A stretch of 64,000 bases of DNA from Alcaligenes faecalis (GCF_002443155.1 NZ_CP023667.1:1984001-2048000), one strand, 5' to 3'; positions 37,793-47,384 are shown, counted from the stretch's first letter. Numbers and translations are program-made. Notes: a model not told the origin generated them from the letters alone.

Positions 37793-40700
37793 CCACAACT
37801 TCCAGAACTTGCTCGTTAGGCCAGACGGCAAACACATCGGGCTCGTACAGGGCTTCAGCACGGCTGGCTGGCAGCACGAACTGACCCACTGTATTCAGAC
37901 GCACCGTGTAGCTGACTTCCGTGGTGCCTTCTTCAAAGCGCTCGTAGTAAGCACGGTAGCCATCAAAGCGGCGTTCAACAAAGCTGGGCCAGTGACCGGA
38001 TTGTTCTTCCCCGGCGGTTGCCATGGCAGAGTCACGACCCAGGCCGCTGCCCAGAATAGTGGCACCGGCAGGAATCGGATCCGATACAACGACCCAGCTT
38101 GCCTGACCTTGAGCCTTGACCTTGATCTTCACACGCATGATGTCACCACGACTCCATACGCCTGGCTTGGCCTGCTCCACGGCTTCGATATGACGCTCCA
38201 TACTCAAGCCAGCAGCGATAGGCTTGGTCACCGGCACAGCTGCCAGGGAACGAACTTCGATCCAGGCCTTGCCCTCGCCCATTTGCTCAACACTCAGGTT
38301 GTCCGCCTGATCACCGCGCCAAGGCACGTCAATCTTGGAAGAACGCACACCCTGACCGTCAGGTTTGAGCATGTCCCAATCCACCACCTGAGCCGTTTCC
38401 GAACCCAGAATCACCATGGACTGACCGCTAGGGTTCTGTTCGTGATGACGGCTGAACTGCTCAATGGCCAGACTACCCAAGAGGTTTTCCGTGGTCATGC
38501 GCCATGCACCACGTTGCTGTTCTGCCAACAGACCTTGGGCCAGACGAGGCATATCCTCGGTCCAGTCCGGCATCTCATTGGCCAGCAACATCAGGCGAGC
38601 CTGGTTGGTCACGCGGCTGGTCATGGCCCATGGGCTGCCGTTAAGCGTGTCCTCACCAAAGACCAGACGAGTACCACGGCTGACCAGACGGGCCTGAATC
38701 AGATTCATGGCTTCTTTACGTGTTTCCTCCGCCTTCTTGATACCTGGCAAACGCTGAGTCAGATCCACCCAGGCCAGCAAGATTTCAGTGGGCCAGCTTT
38801 GCAGGTTCAGTTCCACCGAATCCAGCATGTTGACGCGTGCACGGTCGTACTTGGCCAACACGGCCGTCGCACGAATCACCTCAATATCCCGCTCCTGGCG
38901 AGAAACCGTTTGCATGCTCGGGATACGACCATTCACCACGTTTTCCAGAGCTTGCAGCATCTCGTTGCGGAAGCCGTCCGGGATGGGGAAGTTCAAGCCC
39001 ATGGATTCCGCAATGTAGCTGATGTCCAGGATATAGCTGGTCAGCACGCGGCTGCCCCAACCGTAGCTGCTTGGGAAGTAACGCAGCAAGCCATTTTGGT
39101 CCATATAAGACGGCATGCGCTGCATCAGGCCGGCCCAAGCGGCTTCAGAACGCAGGCCCATGAAACGCGAGGCTTGCTGTTCAAAGCAGCTGTAAGGATA
39201 GCGTTCGAACCAGGCACGCACCCCTTCCATACCACCACCCAAGGAGGAACGGAACAGCATTTGCAGACCACCTTGAACCACGCCTTGTTCGTTCTTCAAG
39301 GCACCAGTCGGTGCTTGCACCGACATGTTCAACGGCTCCTCAATGCCCACGGCAACCAGCGTTCCCTGCTGAACCGTCACGGGAGTGGCGGTAAAGACTT
39401 CCTGCTTGATCGCCAGGCTGTCCTTGGCGGCCTTGCCCGTAGCACCGGACTGCTGAACTTCCTGTGCATCAACCGTCCACTCCATCTGGTGCGAATCGGC
39501 CGAACCGCTGGACAGTGGCACCGACATGGGCCAGGAGACGACTTTGGCCGAGCCGGAAGCCAGCTCAACGGTTTGCTCAGGCAACTCTGCCGAGGGCAAG
39601 CCTTTTCCACGGTACTGCGCCTGCACCTTCACGGTCATGGCACGTGGGCTGCTGTTACGCAGTGTCACTTGGGCCTGGTAGTCATCACCCTCACGAGCAA
39701 TGGCTGGCAAACCGGAAATGATTTGCAGGTCTTGCGTGGTGACGATCTGGGCCGAACCGCTACCAAAGCGATCACCTGCCAGATCAGCCACGGCCACAAT
39801 GCGATACTGGGTCAGGGAGTCTTTCAGCGGCACGGTCACGGTTGCGCGACCTTGTGCATCCAGCTCCACATTGCCCTTCCACAGCAGCAAGGTATCCAGC
39901 AGTTCACGAGTGGGGCTCTTGCCGCCGCCACCACCCGCCGCTACCGCCTTGCGACCGTAGTGACGACGACCCACGATTTCAGACTGCGCAGTGGCGGTCT
40001 GCACGTTGTAGCCGCGCAAGGCACGCATGGCGTTGAGCAGGTTCCAGCTATTGTTCGGGCTCAGTTCCAGCAAGGCCTGATCCACAGCAGCCAAGGCCAC
40101 GGAGGCGCCGGCTGCCGGTGTGCCATCGGACTTGAGAACCTGAATATCAACTTTGGCCTGTTCGCGAATCGCGTACTGGCTGCGGTCTGTCGTCACTTTC
40201 ACATCCAGCGCATCTTGCTGGCTGCTAACTTCAATGCTGGCCAGACCAAAACGATAGCTAGGCTTGGACAAGTCCACGGTCGTGGTCGGGGCCACAAATT
40301 CGCCACCGCCTTCCGAGTAAGCCTTGTACCAATTCAGAGGCTGACTCCAGCCCCAGCTAAAGAAGGAGTACCAAGGCACTTCACGCAGACGGCCGCGCAG
40401 AACCAGCACGGACACGTAAACGTTCGGCCCCCATTCGGGCTTGATCTCCACGCTGACGTTAGGACTGTCACCTTCCAGCTGAACCACTTGAGCCTGCAAG
40501 ACACCTTCACGCTCCACCGACACCAGGGCCGTAGCTTCGCGGAAAGGCATGCGCACCTGGAACTCGGCCGTCTCGCCAGGGGCCCAGGTCTTTTTCGCCG
40601 GAATGACGTCGATACGGTCATCGTTCTGACCGCCAAACCACAGGTAGCCAGAGCCGCTAACCCAGACGGTGCTGGCCGCAACGGACTCACGGCCTTCGCT

Positions 40701-43685
40701 ATCACGTGCAATGGCACGCAGCTCGACCTGACCGCCCTTCTCCAGTTTCACATCACACTGCACCAGACCTTGATCATCACTGCGGCCTTCGCAGATCGTG
40801 CCCAGGTCCTCGCGCTGTTCCTGATTGTCGTAGCTGTAGAAGCCACCCACCATGCGTTTGCGGATCGAGAAACGCTGCACATTGGCCGCCTCAATACGCA
40901 CAGGCACATTTTTCAGTGGCTTACCGTCTGGGCTCACCGCAATGGCTGAGAGCTTGGTGGACGAACCAGCTGCCAACCAGCTACCCGCACGCAGACCAGC
41001 CACGACATCAGCAGGCCATACAGACACGGTTTGGGTAAGGGTTTGAATTTCACCATTCGGATCGGCAAAGGTAGCTTCCACCAGGAATTCGGAAGGACGA
41101 TCCACCGCAGGCAGATCATCCAGCTTGGCACGCAAACCACCTTGTGCATCCAGCTGGAAGCGCTTCTTGTTCAGGAAAACACGGGAATCCGAAGCATCAG
41201 ACTGCTCGGTTTTCTCGGGAGGCGCAAAGGTGTAGTCGTCATAGGCACTGAAGGATGGCCACTGGCTACGGACGACGGCCGACAACTGCACGGGCAGGAA
41301 GTCAGCTGGGCCACCGGACAGATACTTCAGCTGCAGATCAGCTTGCAGCTCTTTAGGCTTGACCAGATAAGGACGATCCTGGCCATCACCCAGCTTGATG
41401 CTGCCGCCCAAAACGGGCAACTTGAACTGTTCAACCCGGAATTCGCCAAAGCTGAAGTACTGGTTTTCACCTTCTGTACGCAAGCGGTACACGCCCAGCT
41501 CGGCATCCTTGGGGATCTTCCAGTCGGTCAGCGCAAACACGCTGCCAGCGGCCGTCTTCTGCCACTTCAAGGGCAATTCAATGCGCTTGCCGCTGCCATC
41601 ATGCTCGACAATCATGGCGTCGGGATAACGATCGGGAGCCTTGAAACCGTCACGCACGCGTTCGCGTACGTAGTGCTTCATGTGCACCACTTCACCAGCA
41701 CGGAACAGGCTGCGATCCATGACCGTATGGGCCACAGGATCATCACGACCACCCCAGTTGTAGGGGACGTTAAAACGCCAAGGCTCGATACCCGAATTCC
41801 ACTCGCTCAAGGCGAAGCTGAAATCATCCTTGCCGCGAGCCATGGCGTTGTTCTTGTCGATACGCGCTGTCACGAACAAGCCGGACAAGCCGGTGTCCTG
41901 GCAGTAATCGGGGCCATCCACGGCTTGCGGATGGTGGAACATCCCGTCCTTATCCGTTTCACCCTGCACCAGCTCTTCGCCACGGCAGTTCATGACACGG
42001 ATCTTGGCACCGGGCACCACTTTGGCATCATCCAGGGTGGTGACCCAAACCAGCAGGTCATCGCCCCCCTTCTTGATGTGCACGCCCAGGTTGGTCACCA
42101 GCACGGAGCTACGCACATACATGGTGCCTGCCGATTCCAGCAAGGAAGCACCCAGACGTGGGGACGCCACTTCCAGCACATGGAAACCGGGCTCTTTCAG
42201 CGGCACGCCAATCAACTCAAAAGGACGCTCACCTTTTTGATCCATGCCGGGCAGTTCCAGCTTCTTGACCTCTTTGCCGATCAGCAAAGGCTGACCACGC
42301 AAGTCCAGTTGACCGTACTCATCAACAGGAGCGGTGATCCGGAAGCCAGGGTCCATCATGTCGCGCAACTGCTCGGCACTCACTTTCCAGGAATAGTTCA
42401 GCTGACGCAGGCGGGAATACCAGGCCAGGACTTCTTGATCATCCTTGACCGCAAAAGCACCCACCTCACCCGCCGACACCAGCATTTGCTCGGTCGTCAG
42501 ATCAGGCTCGACATTACGCAGGTTCAAACCAATGGCTGGCGGATCGGAATCGTCCGAACCGTCGCGGTCTGCATGGCCGAAACGCTCCACAATCCCGAAA
42601 GGCTCCACCGCAAACTTCACCAGCGGCGGGTACGTCGTGGTGCTCATGCCGTTGCTCAGAACTTGCGGGTTCTTCAAGCGGCGGCCGGCGTCGTCAGTCA
42701 GGTTATCCGGAATCTTGACCGTCAGCTTCGCGTTTTCAGGGAAAGGGCCTTCGAAACGTACGTATTGGCTGGGGCCACGATCTTGCCAGGCCTCATCGCT
42801 ATCAGACTTGGGTTCCCAGACTTGCTTGCCGGCTTCCAAACGGATCTGACTGATGTACTCATAAGCGACAGGCGCTGAGAACTGAACGCCGAAGCTGCCA
42901 ACCGGCGTGCAAGGCGCTTCTGCGCGCTCGCGCATGCAAGAGAGCGAGGCCGTAAATTCGGGACGCACGTTGTAATCGTAGGTGTAGCGATCCGTATTCG
43001 GGACGCCCTTACGATTGTCGATCTGGGTCATGATGCCCGGTTCCAGCACCACCGACACAGTGGCATCCGCTGGCAAGGGGCGTGCACACTGCACGGCCTG
43101 GTAACGCTCGTCGACCTCGTCCACATAGAACTCGGCGCGAACCATGGCGTCGCGCTGGGCACCCTCAACGGCTTTCAGACCAATACGCTCGCCAATACCC
43201 TCTACCCGGCAATAGCCGTTCTTGACCAAAGAGGCGGTATTAACAGGCGCATTGAAGCTGAATAGAAAGACCTGGTCTTCGTCAATAATGTTGTAATACG
43301 GGCGGTTGCTTTCCAGAATGGCACCACCGGAATTAAAACGATATTGAGCCGGTCCACTGATCGCTTCGTTATTAATACTGCGAAAGCTTTTGGACACGAC
43401 GGCGGTACAACTCAAGCCTGGTCCTGGACGCTCATCAAATTCATAAATCCAGCGACGCGAATCAAGCCAACGGCCTTGACCGACTACCGCGGGATCATCA
43501 CACTGCACCTGGACAGGCGCAGGCAATTGCGAATCCCCAAAATGAACAGCGGGCGTGGCAAAGGTGACTTTGACATCCCGCAAATCAGATGTCGCCCCTT
43601 GAGGCGAGAAACTGCTTATCGTAATGGCTTGGGCGCTACTGACACCCAGCAAGAACATCAAACCCAGCAAAGACTGGCGATGCAT
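37776..43685 (-). CDS. Bacterial alpha-2-macroglobulin (YfhM type)
   Basis: A 1,969-residue periplasmic protein thought to trap attacking proteases and guard the wall-repair enzyme PBP1C. It has a signal peptide (MHRQSLLGLMFLLGVSSAQA), many MG domains, MG2/bait region (FRAGEVVHMKHYVRERVRDG region near residue 660), a GG-rich linker (GGGGGKS, near 1260) and the thioester motif Cys1500-Phe-Glu-Gln, reading CFEQ where E. coli has CLEQ. E. coli YfhM is a shorter lipoprotein; here no lipobox Cys follows the signal peptide. It overlaps pbpC by 17 bases. Confidence 0.93.
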   Translation of the reverse strand: MHRQSLLGLMFLLGVSSAQAITISSFSPQGATSDLRDVKVTFATPAVHFGDSQLPAPVQVQCDDPAVVGQGRWLDSRRWIYEFDERPGPGLSCTAVVSKSFRSINNEAISGPAQYRFNSGGAILESNRPYYNIIDEDQVFLFSFNAPVNTASLVKNGYCRVEGIGERIGLKAVEGAQRDAMVRAEFYVDEVDERYQAVQCARPLPADATVSVVLEPGIMTQIDNRKGVPNTDRYTYDYNVRPEFTASLSCMRERAEAPCTPVGSFGVQFSAPVAYEYISQIRLEAGKQVWEPKSDSDEAWQDRGPSQYVRFEGPFPENAKLTVKIPDNLTDDAGRRLKNPQVLSNGMSTTTYPPLVKFAVEPFGIVERFGHADRDGSDDSDPPAIGLNLRNVEPDLTTEQMLVSAGEVGAFAVKDDQEVLAWYSRLRQLNYSWKVSAEQLRDMMDPGFRITAPVDEYGQLDLRGQPLLIGKEVKKLELPGMDQKGERPFELIGVPLKEPGFHVLEVASPRLGASLLESAGTMYVRSSVLVTNLGVHIKKGGDDLLVWVTTLDDAKVVPGAKIRVMNCRGEELVQGETDKDGMFHHPQAVDGPDYCQDTGLSGLFVTARIDKNNAMARGKDDFSFALSEWNSGIEPWRFNVPYNWGGRDDPVAHTVMDRSLFRAGEVVHMKHYVRERVRDGFKAPDRYPDAMIVEHDGSGKRIELPLKWQKTAAGSVFALTDWKIPKDAELGVYRLRTEGENQYFSFGEFRVEQFKLPVLGGSIKLGDGQDRPYLVKPKELQADLQLKYLSGGPADFLPVQLSAVVRSQWPSFSAYDDYTFAPPEKTEQSDASDSRVFLNKKRFQLDAQGGLRAKLDDLPAVDRPSEFLVEATFADPNGEIQTLTQTVSVWPADVVAGLRAGSWLAAGSSTKLSAIAVSPDGKPLKNVPVRIEAANVQRFSIRKRMVGGFYSYDNQEQREDLGTICEGRSDDQGLVQCDVKLEKGGQVELRAIARDSEGRESVAASTVWVSGSGYLWFGGQNDDRIDVIPAKKTWAPGETAEFQVRMPFREATALVSVEREGVLQAQVVQLEGDSPNVSVEIKPEWGPNVYVSVLVLRGRLREVPWYSFFSWGWSQPLNWYKAYSEGGGEFVAPTTTVDLSKPSYRFGLASIEVSSQQDALDVKVTTDRSQYAIREQAKVDIQVLKSDGTPAAGASVALAAVDQALLELSPNNSWNLLNAMRALRGYNVQTATAQSEIVGRRHYGRKAVAAGGGGGKSPTRELLDTLLLWKGNVELDAQGRATVTVPLKDSLTQYRIVAVADLAGDRFGSGSAQIVTTQDLQIISGLPAIAREGDDYQAQVTLRNSSPRAMTVKVQAQYRGKGLPSAELPEQTVELASGSAKVVSWPMSVPLSSGSADSHQMEWTVDAQEVQQSGATGKAAKDSLAIKQEVFTATPVTVQQGTLVAVGIEEPLNMSVQAPTGALKNEQGVVQGGLQMLFRSSLGGGMEGVRAWFERYPYSCFEQQASRFMGLRSEAAWAGLMQRMPSYMDQNGLLRYFPSSYGWGSRVLTSYILDISYIAESMGLNFPIPDGFRNEMLQALENVVNGRIPSMQTVSRQERDIEVIRATAVLAKYDRARVNMLDSVELNLQSWPTEILLAWVDLTQRLPGIKKAEETRKEAMNLIQARLVSRGTRLVFGEDTLNGSPWAMTSRVTNQARLMLLANEMPDWTEDMPRLAQGLLAEQQRGAWRMTTENLLGSLAIEQFSRHHEQNPSGQSMVILGSETAQVVDWDMLKPDGQGVRSSKIDVPWRGDQADNLSVEQMGEGKAWIEVRSLAAVPVTKPIAAGLSMERHIEAVEQAKPGVWSRGDIMRVKIKVKAQGQASWVVVSDPIPAGATILGSGLGRDSAMATAGEEQSGHWPSFVERRFDGYRAYYERFEEGTTEVSYTVRLNTVGQFVLPASRAEALYEPDVFAVWPNEQVLEVVDAPAN

Positions 43686-44028
43686 CGTTCTTCCCCTATG
43701 GAATGTGCTATTTTCGGCGCCAGTTTAATAGAAATCAGTCTCTCTGAGCGTGTCTGAACTGCCCCGCAAGTGCATAAAGAATGCCACCAAGTGCAACAGA
43801 AAAAGACACCGGACTTTAAATGTCCACGGCAGGGGTTTGAAGCAACGTTGATGGCATTTGAAAGCAAAAATTTCAAATGCGACCAATACCCTGCTTTTTT
43901 CCCCAAACTGACGACATCAACTACGATAAGAAACACAATCATCTACACAATCACTGGAAAAGCACCGTACCCGCCCCATATGTGTTAAGGCTTGCACGAT
44001 CAATCCGCCTTGATTTCAGGACAGACAC
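43686..44028. other. 343-base divergent intergenic region
   Basis: AT-richer than its surroundings, between the alpha-2-macroglobulin gene (minus) and a DUF697-like gene (plus). It carries a strong inverted repeat listed separately and a smaller GGAC/GTCC dyad (43811-43825). A short frame of 72 codons crosses it (43770-43988) but has no ribosome binding site and a composition unlike the neighbours, so I see no gene here. Confidence 0.6.
43854..43880. promoter_or_regulatory. Perfect 10-base inverted repeat, possible operator or hairpin
   Basis: GCATTTGAAA (43854-43863) and TTTCAAATGC (43871-43880) are exact inverted copies with a 7-base A-rich spacer. It lies about 170 bases upstream of the alpha-2-macroglobulin gene. 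No U tract follows on either strand, so a protein-binding dyad is as likely as an RNA hairpin. Confidence 0.55.
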
Positions 44029-44565
44029 ATGAGCACGATGACACTGCAGGAACTGGATAAAACCCGCGAGGAATGTCGCAAACTGATCAGTCGGCGCGCC
44101 CTGCTATCGGCAGCCGCTGCCGTGGTACCCATTCCCGGGGTGGATGTGGGCGCGGACGTGGCGATTTTGATGAAGGTCATTCCTATCATCAATGCCCGCT
44201 TTGGTTTGACTGCCAATGATGTGGATGCCCTCAGTCCGGAGCTGAAAAAGCTGGTGGTTGTCGGTGGAACCAGTATGGGCATGGGCATGGTGGGGCGCGT
44301 GCTGACCACAGATCGCGTGATCAATATTCTGGTGCGTCTGGGAGCGAAGAAACTGGCGGGGAAATACGGCGCCAAGTATGTGCCTTTGATCGGCAGCGCC
44401 ATTTCTGCTTCCATCAGCTTTGTGGTGCTGCGCAAAGTCGGCAACCAGCATATTGAAGAATGCTATGAAATTGCCCGCCGCCTGGCACTGGAAACACAAA
44501 GACGTGAAGCGGTGCACACCATTGATGGTAGCGAGGAAGGTTTGATACGCGAAATCAGGGGCTAA
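44029..44565 (+). CDS. DUF697-like small membrane-associated protein
   Basis: A 178-residue protein with an alpha-helical hydrophobic core: SRRALLSAAAAVVPIPGVDVGADVAIL, GGTSMGMGMVGRVL and LIGSAISASISFVVLRKVG. The VPIPGxDxGxDVAIL segment with alternating Gly and hydrophobics recalls DUF697 (YcjF-type), proteins often tied to Era-like or IRG-like GTPases, but no GTPase gene is adjacent. The C-terminal 40 residues are charged and probably cytosolic. It stands alone between divergent and convergent neighbours. Family call is tentative. Confidence 0.6.
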   Translation: MSTMTLQELDKTREECRKLISRRALLSAAAAVVPIPGVDVGADVAILMKVIPIINARFGLTANDVDALSPELKKLVVVGGTSMGMGMVGRVLTTDRVINILVRLGAKKLAGKYGAKYVPLIGSAISASISFVVLRKVGNQHIEECYEIARRLALETQRREAVHTIDGSEEGLIREIRG

Positions 44566-44574
44566 ACCCCTGAT
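44554..44574. terminator. Hairpin spanning the stop codon of the DUF697-like gene
   Basis: ATCAGGGG pairs with CCCCTGAT with the TAA stop in the loop; CTCTTT follows on the plus strand. Probable terminator shared by the convergent DUF697-like and nitronate monooxygenase genes. Confidence 0.55.
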
Positions 44575-44604
44575 CTCTTTGAACTGCTCTATAGCCTGAA
44601 AGTA

Positions 44605-45777
44605 TTAACCCGCAGGAACCACACCCGGCGTTTTGCTGCGGCCATTCAACATGTAGTCCATCAATTCGCGCACCGACTTCATGGCCTTGCCAAAAGGCAA
44701 GGCTTCGGAGCTGCGGAAGAACAGACCACGTTCCACATCCCCTTTCAAGGCATAGGCCAACTGGCGGTCAATGCAGAATTGACCGTGCCGCTGCACCCCA
44801 TCGCGCAAGCCGCAATGTGCCAGGCAATCAAAGCCTTCCGTGCAAGCACGCTCACGCGCCACCGATTGCAGCTTTTGCTCTTTATGCAGGTAAGCATCCA
44901 GCCAGGGCGTACGCACGGCACGGGCAGGCAGGCCAGCCACACTCATGAATGTCACGATGTCCTTGGGCTCAGCATCCAGCAAGACGCGCTTGAAGTTCTC
45001 GTGCGCATCCCCCTCTTCGGTGACGGCAAAAGCCGTACCCATTTGCACGCCGTCTGCACCCCAATCGATTAACTGACGCAGTTGCTCAGGGCGATGAATC
45101 CCGCCTGCGGCGATCAAGGGAATACGCTCGGCCTCCAGGCCCAGCTCGCGGAACAAGGCTCGGCAACCTTCCAGCACACGCTGGAACGCATATTCAGGTT
45201 TGTTCAAGGACTGATCGTCGGCAGCGCCCAGGTGACCGGCGGCATAACGGGGATTTTCCAGAACGACGGCGTCCGGCAAACGCTTGCGACGCAGCCATTT
45301 TTTCACCAGCAGGGTGACGCCACGTACATCCGACAAGATAGGAATCAGGGCCACTTTGGGGTGATCCTGAACCAGCTCAGGCAAATCCAGGGGCAGGCCA
45401 GCGCCCACCACCACCGCGTCTGCCCCGCTCTCGCAAGACTGACGCACATACTCGGGATACTGCGAGACGGCCTTCATGATATTGACGGCGATACCGCCAT
45501 TGCCACCCGAGCGCTCTCGGGCACGATTGATTTCGCGGTCCAGCGCCTGCAAATTGGCCGCATCGACCACGCCTTTTTCGACATCACCCCCGGTGCTGTC
45601 CATCAGGTCTTCGTGATGACGCCGTAAATCCACGCTGGAGATCGTCCCCAGCCCGCCCAATGCGGCCACAGTACCGGCCAGTCGGGACGCCGAAATACCG
45701 ACTCCCATGCCGCCTTGAACAATAGGCAAAAGCAGTTTTCCCTTCAGGGACATGAGACGTAAATCCGTCTTTAGCAC
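44605..45777 (-). CDS. Nitronate monooxygenase family flavoprotein
   Basis: A 390-residue TIM-barrel FMN enzyme of the nitronate monooxygenase/2-nitropropane dioxygenase family. Visible: PIVQGGMGVGISASRLAGTV, GGIAVNIMKAVSQY, DAVVVGAGLPLDL, IPLIAAGGIHRPEQLRQL and DGVQMGTAFAVTEEG, the phosphate and flavin loops. The C-terminus contains four Cys (CTEGFDCLAHCGLRDG and FCID) that I cannot assign. The long frame begins at GTG 45777; ATG 45753 (MSLKGKLLLPIV) is an equally plausible start. Native substrate is unknown. Confidence 0.85.
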   Translation of the reverse strand: MLKTDLRLMSLKGKLLLPIVQGGMGVGISASRLAGTVAALGGLGTISSVDLRRHHEDLMDSTGGDVEKGVVDAANLQALDREINRARERSGGNGGIAVNIMKAVSQYPEYVRQSCESGADAVVVGAGLPLDLPELVQDHPKVALIPILSDVRGVTLLVKKWLRRKRLPDAVVLENPRYAAGHLGAADDQSLNKPEYAFQRVLEGCRALFRELGLEAERIPLIAAGGIHRPEQLRQLIDWGADGVQMGTAFAVTEEGDAHENFKRVLLDAEPKDIVTFMSVAGLPARAVRTPWLDAYLHKEQKLQSVARERACTEGFDCLAHCGLRDGVQRHGQFCIDRQLAYALKGDVERGLFFRSSEALPFGKAMKSVRELMDYMLNGRSKTPGVVPAG

Positions 45778-45847
45778 GATGTAAATACCTTAGGTTGATG
45801 CAAGAACCTGCCGGCCACGTCGGGACCAGAAACAGGGCAATAGAATC

Positions 45848-45871
45848 GTGGCCGTCTGCAAGGACGGCCAC
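45848..45871 (-). terminator. Hairpin downstream of hemN
   Basis: GTGGCCGTC and GACGGCCAC form a perfect nine-pair stem with a six-base loop five bases after the hemN stop. The minus-strand tail GATTCTATTG is only weakly U-rich. Confidence 0.6.
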
Positions 45872-45875
45872 TGTG

Positions 45876-47297
45876 TTAAATCAGGCGGGAATAGCGGGCA
45901 CCGCTTTCCTGGCTCAAGTACTTGTCGAACACCATGCTGTAGGCGCGCACAAACAAACGGCCTTTGGGCAGAACCTGGATGGATTGGGCATCGACAGTCA
46001 GCAAGCCGGCGTCGGCATAGCTGTTGAGCTCTTGCAGCTCGGCAAAGAAGTAGCTGGCAAAATCAATGCCGTAACGCGCTTCCAGACGCAAAATAGGCAC
46101 TGGCATGCTGCACATCAAATGCATGATGACTTCCGCCCGCAGGCGATCGTCTTGCTGCATCACAATACCCCGCTCGATGGGCAAACGCCCCCGGTCTATA
46201 TCAGCGTAGTAATTGCGCAGGCTGCGGGCATTTTGCACATGCATGGTGCCCACCTGACCAATAGACGACACGCCAAAGGAAACCAGATCACAGGCTGCGC
46301 GAGTGGTGTAGCCCTGGAAGTTACGGTGCAGGCTGCCGTCCAGACGGGCCAGATTCAGCTCGTCCGTGGGCAAGGCAAAATGGTCCAGACCAATATAGAC
46401 ATACCCCGCATCCAGCAGACGCTGCGAAGACATCAGGAACAACTGCAAGCGCTGGTCGGCGTCAGGCAGTTCTTCCTCGTTGATTAAACGCTGTGCCTTG
46501 AAGCGCGTAGGCAAGTGCGCGTAGTTATACAAAGCGATGCGATCTGGCCGCAGTTGCACCAAGGAGTCAATGGTGATGGCAAAGCTTTCCAGAGTCTGCA
46601 AAGGCAGACCGTAGATCAGATCGGTGTTGATGGATTGGAAACCGGCAGCCCGGCTCTCTTCAATGGCGCGTTTGACCATTTCGAAGGGCTGAATACGGTT
46701 GATCGCTTTTTGCACATTGGGGTCAAAATCCTGCACCCCAAAGCTGGTACGGTTAAAGCCCAGAGCCGCCAAGTTCTGGAGCGTGCCTTCCGCCAAGGTA
46801 CGAGGGTCGATCTCGATGCCCAGTTCGGCATCGTCCGTGAACGCGAACTGTTCCTTGAGCTTGGCCATCAGGCGGGTCAATTGCTCATTGTCCAGGAAAG
46901 TGGGCGAGCCGCCGCCCAAATGCAGTTGTTCGGTGCGCCGATCTTCACCCATATATTGGGTGACCATATCAATTTCGCGCAGCAGGTAATCCAGGTACTG
47001 CTCGCTCTTGCTGCGATCCTGGGTAATGATCTTGTTGCAGGCACAGAAGTAGCAAAGCGACTGGCAAAACGGAATATGCAGGTAGACCGACAAGGGGGGA
47101 TTGCTGCTGCTCAAGGCCCGGCGCGATAGCTCGTGAATATAGGGCTGAGCGGGGAAGTCCTGAAAAAAACGGTCTGCGGTGGGATAGGAGGTGTAACGTG
47201 GTCCGGAACGATCAAAGCGCCGAATCAGGGCTTCAGAGATTTCAATGTCCGGCGCGGTCGGGGCGCTGGCGTCCGATGCTTCCAAGGTTTGCGGCAT
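45876..47297 (-). CDS. hemN: Oxygen-independent coproporphyrinogen III oxidase
   Basis: A radical SAM enzyme that makes protoporphyrinogen IX without oxygen. The 473-residue product has the cluster motif C-x3-C-x2-C at Cys78, Cys82 and Cys85 (HIPFCQSLCYFCACNK), GGGSPTFL, GIEIDPRTL, NRTSFGVQDFDPNVQKAI and DLIYGLPLQT. ATG 47297 has GGAGG seven bases upstream; the frame extends 29 codons further without support. An FNR/Anr-like box 80 bases upstream fits anaerobic induction. Confidence 0.96.
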   Translation of the reverse strand: MPQTLEASDASAPTAPDIEISEALIRRFDRSGPRYTSYPTADRFFQDFPAQPYIHELSRRALSSSNPPLSVYLHIPFCQSLCYFCACNKIITQDRSKSEQYLDYLLREIDMVTQYMGEDRRTEQLHLGGGSPTFLDNEQLTRLMAKLKEQFAFTDDAELGIEIDPRTLAEGTLQNLAALGFNRTSFGVQDFDPNVQKAINRIQPFEMVKRAIEESRAAGFQSINTDLIYGLPLQTLESFAITIDSLVQLRPDRIALYNYAHLPTRFKAQRLINEEELPDADQRLQLFLMSSQRLLDAGYVYIGLDHFALPTDELNLARLDGSLHRNFQGYTTRAACDLVSFGVSSIGQVGTMHVQNARSLRNYYADIDRGRLPIERGIVMQQDDRLRAEVIMHLMCSMPVPILRLEARYGIDFASYFFAELQELNSYADAGLLTVDAQSIQVLPKGRLFVRAYSMVFDKYLSQESGARYSRLI

Positions 47298-47370
47298 ATA
47301 GGGGCCTCCTGCAAAAGACCTGTTTCTTCTAGTCAAGCATTCATTGTGAGAGAAAACCTCACGCATGCGC

Positions 47371-47384
47371 TTGACCTGCATCAA
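47371..47384 (-). promoter_or_regulatory. FNR/Anr-type box upstream of hemN
   Basis: TTGACCTGCATCAA matches the FNR consensus TTGAT-N4-ATCAA at nine of ten positions. Its centre is 80 bases from the hemN ATG and about 116 from mnhA on the other side. hemN is a classic FNR/Anr target in proteobacteria, so activation under low oxygen is the natural reading. Confidence 0.7.

Noticed and set aside
37722..40949. Open frame of 1,075 codons on the plus strand
   Set aside because: It lies entirely antisense to the alpha-2-macroglobulin and pbpC genes, has His/Gln/Thr-rich composition typical of the complement of GC-rich coding sequence, and no family features.
41031..42878. Open frame of 615 codons on the plus strand
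   Set aside because: Antisense shadow of the alpha-2-macroglobulin gene.
43770..43988. 72-codon frame in the divergent gap
   Set aside because: No ribosome binding site, Lys/Phe/Thr-rich without pattern, crosses the inverted repeat; likely non-coding.
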